A stretch of 64,000 bases of DNA, taken from the NCBI GenBank assembly GCA_037954665.1, contig JBBMOL010000058.1, forward strand, positions 2,768,928 to 2,832,927. The letters run 5' to 3'. The position numbers and the translations under genes are program-made. Below, piece after piece: positions 59,805-64,000 of this stretch. Under the pieces are notes generated by a model. It was not told the origin of the DNA. It ran no database searches and worked only from the letters and a program-made list of their open reading frames with translations. This stretch comes from Laguncularia racemosa. Its lineage: Eukaryota; Streptophyta; Magnoliopsida; Myrtales; Combretaceae. The stretch's first letter is position 1. Each line of letters starts with the position of its first letter.

Positions 59805-61544
59805 TGATGGGTGTCGAATCCAACAAAAATAAAACCTACTCCTAGACAATTATATGATTTGCATATAGTGGTGAGTAGGGTCGAATCCACAGAGATTGGT
59901 TAAACTTATTTCTATTCAAGGAGAATAAAAGGGAAAAGAAAAATAGGGGGGGTTTTGTTTGTAATCAAAATAAAGTAAAACAAGGTAAGAAAATCGGATA
60001 TTAATAAAAGCCTAGCCAAAGGAATCAAGATAGTTTAATTCAAGGAATTGATCATCGATGCAAATGTTCTCTATTCTTGTTCCTAGATAAATTGGTTATG
60101 GTTATTAACAAGCTCTAACGACCTATCTCTCCTTACTTCCTCGATAACCTCAGACAAGCGCTTTGAATTATTTCTCTTATTGATTAAACAACCCTAGACA
60201 AGCGCTTAGGATTTAATCTATCAATAGCATTAAGATCTAGAGAGACCACCAATTCATGTCAGTAGATTATAAGATAACCTATTTAAACATGATCACACAC
60301 CTCCATAACATGAATTCGATCATCTCTTTTATAACCAAACATGTTATTGCGTCACTAAGACTAGAACAATCAAACAATTACGGATTTGACGTGCTAGTTG
60401 ACAATATATTAACTTGCTAATTGAGTAGAAGAGCTCTATTCATACCAATCAAAAAAGATAATAATGACAAAACGATCAGAAGATATATGAATACCCGAAA
60501 GCAAAGAATAGAATAAATACAAGTCAATTAGACCTCACAATTCGTGGAGAATTAACATCTATGACCCTTTGGCTAGAAAAGTAGCTTAGCTACTCATGTT
60601 CATCAATAAAACGAAAATAAAAAATAGAAACATAATGAACCCGGTTGCCTGCTCTGCCTCCTCGTTTCCTTCGTGTCTCCAAGGTGACTCCAAATTCAAA
60701 GAAAAAAAGATTGTCCTAACCCTCTAGGGTTGGTTCTATTTATATTGTTAGGGAGATGGCATGTGATCTTTTGCTAGCAAGATACGAAAATATCTTTCCT
60801 TTTCCAAGTAGATTTCGAGAAGTGAAGATTCGTCTGCCTGGCACGCCCCACCACACGGCCGTGGGTCAAGCCGTGCCATCCTCTGTACATATTCTTCAAG
60901 TCTTCATCCGCACCCAGTGTGTACCACGGTTACACACACGGCCATATTTCAAGTCGTGCCTTCATCTGTGCATAATCTACAAGTCTTCATCAGTGTCCAG
61001 TGTGTACCACGGTTACACCTATAGCTAGATTTCAAGCCGTGCCTTCATCTGGTTGATGTTCCACACTTTCTTCTCCTTGGCACGTCTAGCTTCCACCACG
61101 GCTCCAAGCACGGTTTCTCCCACGGCTTCCACCACGGCCGTGCCCTAAGCCGTGTCTCTCTCTGTTCAAAGTCCACATTTCCGCCTTCTTGTCCAGTGAG
61201 GGGCACGGTTTTCACCTTGGCCGTGCCTCAAACCGTGCTAGTTCCTAGTTAGCTACACGGCCGTGTACTTCAACCGTGTATCTTCCTCTTGATTCAAAAC
61301 CAAGTACACGGCCGTGTACTTCAATTACACGCCCATGTACTTCCCTCCGGCGGTGTAAATCCTTGTCTTTGAACCAAGTTGTAGATGGCTTCTCTAATTT
61401 ACTTGAATTGGCATCCTTGACTCCATTTAACCTGATTTATCATGATGATAGAATTAAAGTACCATTTCCTTATGATTTCTATAAAATCAATAATAATTTA
61501 ACACAATTTATACTATAAAGATTGAGTATAAAATGGCTCTATCA
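59805..61544 (-). repeat. 3' LTR of the young gag-protease element
   Basis: TGATGGGTGT..CTCTATCA on the plus strand, 1740 bp. On the minus strand it ends with the CTCTGTGGATTCGACCC block and GGATTCGACACCCATCA. The U3 (60840-61370) is packed with CACGGCCGTG palindromes and related CCGTG words. The partner LTR is beyond the window. Confidence 0.75.
60840..61370. repeat. CACGGCCGTG palindrome cluster in U3
   Basis: The 10-bp palindrome CACGGCCGTG occurs at about 60853, 61132, 61256 and 61307, with many half or variant copies (AGCCGTGCC, TACACGGCCGTGTAC, ACACGCCCATGT). Its GC content stands out from the AT-rich surroundings. Confidence 0.8.
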
Positions 61545-61559
61545 AATTCCCCCACACTT
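61545..61559 (-). promoter_or_regulatory. Polypurine tract of the young element
   Basis: AAGTGTGGGGGAATT on the minus strand abuts the LTR start TGATAGAG, the AAGTTTGGGGG-type tract of Athila/Tat relatives. Confidence 0.8.
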
Positions 61560-62952
61560 AAACTCTTGTTTATCCTCAAGCAATTGCATCAAATCAATTG
61601 AGAAATCTGTCATAGATTATACAAACTTTCTTTTCATCATTCCAAGCATCTATTCATTTGTAATTTAATGTCTACTACTTCAACCAAACTGGTTTCCTGT
61701 GATCAAATTACTATGGACAAAATTCAATAGCTAATCTAAACAAAACAAACTTTAATCCTCATGTTTAGCAAAAGAATTTTTATTCCAAAAGTAAATACTT
61801 AATCCACTAAGGAAAAACACCCAATTAAACTTCATTGGATATTAGCAAACATATAATCCTTGTAGTATAAAGTAAAAGCATATGGTATAAGCTCTTTGCT
61901 AGATATTCTCCCTTTTTTACATCTTTGTTTTATTCAATGAATGTTTACATTCATGTTCTTTTGATTTATTCAAGCATCTATTTTGACGGGTTTTTGCCCA
62001 CTTCTTTTCATGAACTTTTGCCTTTTTCGCCCTTATCGTTATAGTGAGTTCATTGAGTCGGCAACATCCCGGGCTCATCACTCAAGTGATCGGGTTTTGA
62101 GATACCCCTACGGACTCTTCCTCACTCTAACATTCAAGTTTGAATACTCTTAACTCAATTAGTTGAATCATTGGAGTAATGGCTATGCTTGATTTTTTTT
62201 TTTCACTAAGTATTATGATTGCTTTACAAACAACTTCAAAGAGTATACAGTAGCTAATATAACCTAGAAGTAAACTTGTTTATTTTTCACTTAAGGACTC
62301 GACCTACTCTTAGACTTCCAATTCTAAGGCTAAATACAAGGTAAATTTGTTTCTTAAAGATTTCACTACTTAATTTTAACAAAGTATCCTAATCACAGCA
62401 GTGGGTGAGTAAAGCATTTGAACAAGTCAATTTCACATATTGTAGATGCTTATTATAACATTTAGTACAATCTCTAGATTTCATGATAAATTTGAAAAAA
62501 TTTGGCTTAAAATTGCTTAAGGACAAACATTCAGAGTATAAGTTAGTTCTCTATTCTCTATATTTTATTATCCTCTCCCCCACACTTAGCTTAAACAGTG
62601 TCCTCACAGTTCCTAATTCAGCACAATTGAAGAGGAATTAACAACACAAAGGACATTAGAGAACAAGAGAAAGGAAATATTGGTACTTCCCTGGTATTGG
62701 AGTGCTCCCTTTAAGCTCTGGAAAGTGTCATCTAATGATATGTATCCTTGCTGCAGCCAATCCAAAGAGTTCAAAACTACACTAAAATCAAAACAAAACT
62801 AAAACAAACCAAAACTAATGCAAAACAAAACTTTTTTTTTCTTTTTTTTTTTTTACATGGGTTGCCTCCCATGAAGCACCTTTCTTTAACTTCTTTGGCT
62901 AGACGTTCCTGGCTAAATATTCGGATAAGGATTTTGATTCCCGCCTTGGTGC
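61560..62952 (-). other. 3' untranslated region of the young element
   Basis: No coding relic. Near the right end (about 62820-62856) are two T runs, and at 62857-62880 (plus) is GGGTTGCCTCCCATGAAGC, whose complement GGGAGGCAACCC is the conserved post-integrase motif. Any trace of RT or integrase should lie here and does not. Confidence 0.65.
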
Positions 62953-63810
62953 CTATGGTGATGGGTTAATAACATCCGTAACAAAAACAAGAGAGATATC
63001 GTTAAGATGTTTCATGGCATCATAAATGTTAAATTTAATCACTTCACCATCAAATTCCATAGTGAGGGTGCCATCATTTACATCGATTTTTGTTTTGGAA
63101 GTCTTAAGGAATGGTCGCCCTAATAATATCAGTGATGACGTATGAGAATCACTATCATCCATGTCAAGCACATAAAAATCAGCAGGAAAAACCAACCCAT
63201 TGACTTGAACTAAAACATCCTCTAGAACTCCCTCAGGATAAACATTGGACCTGTCGGCAAGTTGAACAATAACACCCGTTTCCTTCAAAGGACCAACATT
63301 TAAACATTGATAAACAGACAAAGGCATGACATTGATAGAAGCTCCTAGATCACACATAGCTTTAGCAATTCCAAGATTACCTATTTTGCAAGGAATGGTA
63401 AACATACCTGGATCCTTACATTTAGGGGGAAGCTTCTTCTGAATAATAGCTGAAATATTTTCACTCACACTAATCTTTTCATTGCCTTTCAGCTTCCTTT
63501 TGTTAGTGCGTAAGTCTTTGAGAAATCTAGCATGGCGCGGTATTTGCTTAATTGCATCAAGCAAAGGAATATTTACCTCGACTTTGCGAAAAGTTTCCAG
63601 AATCTCTTTTTCTTCCACTTCATTCTTGGATTTCGCTAATCTGGAGGGGAAAGGAGGTGGTATCAATGTGACCTTCGATGGCTCAACTAGAGACTTGCTA
63701 ATCTGGTCGCCCTGCTGGCTCGGAGTCGAAATCTCTTTCTTGGTCTCTTCCTCAAGATTAGACGGATGTCCTTTCTTATTTGATCCCTGCAATTCTGTTC
63801 CACTTCTCAA
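62953..63810 (-). CDS. Gag C-terminus and aspartic protease of an Athila/Tat-like element
   Basis: An uninterrupted 285-codon frame, plus upstream gag reading to the window edge with one TGA (near 63890). Residues 50-58 (PPPFPSRLA) and 70-107 (TFRKVEVNIPLLDAIKQI, then RHARFLKDLRTNKRKLK) are the conserved gag-protease linker of this lineage. Residues 125-141 hold KLPPKCKDPGMFTIPC. The catalytic loop is C-D-L-G-A-S-I-N (153-160), a D-L-G variant usual here. QLADRS (183-188), EDVLVQV (197-203), FPADFYVLDM (208-217) and ILLGRPFL (228-235) complete the protease fold. The true start lies upstream, so ATG 63810 is only the first Met after the stop. The protein should mature Gag, but no pol follows. 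Confidence 0.82.
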   Translation of the reverse strand: MRSGTELQGSNKKGHPSNLEEETKKEISTPSQQGDQISKSLVEPSKVTLIPPPFPSRLAKSKNEVEEKEILETFRKVEVNIPLLDAIKQIPRHARFLKDLRTNKRKLKGNEKISVSENISAIIQKKLPPKCKDPGMFTIPCKIGNLGIAKAMCDLGASINVMPLSVYQCLNVGPLKETGVIVQLADRSNVYPEGVLEDVLVQVNGLVFPADFYVLDMDDSDSHTSSLILLGRPFLKTSKTKIDVNDGTLTMEFDGEVIKFNIYDAMKHLNDISLVFVTDVINPSP

Positions 63811-64000
63811 GGTAATTGCATTAACGCTTTGTTTTGGATTTGTGATAGTCTGAGAAGGTAACTTACCTTGAGTTTCTAACCTGTTTACGGCTCAAGCAAG
63901 TTGGCTTACCTGATTCTCCAAGTTTTGAATGCTTTGCTTTGTTTCCTCCTGAAATTGTTTGGTATTCACAGCTAGAGACTTAACAATATCCTCAAGGGGC
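63811..64000 (-). pseudogene. Gag C-terminal region, partial, one stop
   Basis: The minus-strand reading from the window edge is PLEDIVKSLAVNTKQFQEET, then KQSIQNLENQVSQLA, a TGA stop, AVNRLETQGKLPSQT and SVNAITLRSG, continuous in frame with the 62953-63810 protease. The coiled-coil ENQV-QLA segment and AITLRSG are gag signatures of this lineage. The single TGA is the only break seen and could be a real mutation or an assembly error. Confidence 0.75.

Larger units (their letters stand above)
59805..64000 (-). mobile_element. Young gag-protease-only Ty3/gypsy element (Athila/Tat-like), continues past the window
   Basis: Left to right: 3' LTR (59805-61544), PPT (AAGTGTGGGGGAATT on the minus strand), about 1.4 kb of untranslated DNA, then an intact minus-strand gag-protease frame that runs toward the window edge. 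RT, RNase H and integrase are absent: shortly after protease comes the GGGAGGCAACCC motif that in this lineage follows integrase. The clean protease frame points to recent activity. The left target duplication should be GTGAA (59800-59804); the right one lies outside. Confidence 0.8.

Noticed and set aside
62953..63810. Host pepsin-type or DDI1-like protease instead of a retroelement protein
   Set aside because: The linker and gag C-terminal motifs, the PPT and LTR downstream and the continuous upstream gag reading make it a retroelement protein.

Overview
This 64 kb window looks like plant nuclear DNA from a retrotransposon graveyard. It is AT-rich and holds layered LTR retrotransposons, Ty3/gypsy lineages seen only in plants (chromovirus, Tat-like, Athila-like) and a BED-finger hAT transposon with short GT-AG introns. 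I find no intact host gene, tRNA/rRNA gene, CRISPR array or prokaryotic feature. The species cannot be fixed from sequence alone. Element boundaries were read by eye from repeat pairs, TG..CA termini, primer-binding sites (PBS), polypurine tracts (PPT) and target-site duplications (TSD).

Layout. 1-1591: decayed chromovirus (gag, protease, integrase/chromodomain scraps). 1592-7347: family A copy A1 on the minus strand, with a solo LTR (3992-5042, TSD CCTAG) nested inside. 7479-11158: family A copy A2, plus strand, TSD GATAG. 11159-14990: no genes; a 30-bp minisatellite and old LTR relics. 14991-19302: A3, a protease-only family A element, fused to an orphan gag piece (19303-20207). 21840-35216: a 13.4-kb minus-strand Tat-like element with dead gag-pol, a 36-bp tandem array, a probable antisense ORF region and a nested solo LTR. 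It sits inside an older LTR whose right half resumes at 35217. 36.7-41.6 kb: copia-like LTR scrap and an Athila-like integrase tail with 3' LTR. 44007-45222: 5' LTR, PBS and first gag codons of A4, cut by a large coding-less element (LARD-like, 45223-59804). Into the LARD went a hAT transposon (47135-53053), a solo LTR (56763-57759, TSD GTAGA) and, at 59805, a young minus-strand gag-protease element that runs off the window.

The main theme is repeated loss of the replication enzymes. Family A copies, the LARD and the young gag-protease element keep LTRs, PBS, PPT and at most gag/protease, and none carries RT, RNase H or integrase. They would need enzymes supplied in trans. The only RT in the window (Tat-like) is broken at its catalytic motif. 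The young element looks like a precise excision of pol: protease is followed almost directly by the untranslated motif that normally follows integrase. No clearly new non-transposon system was found.
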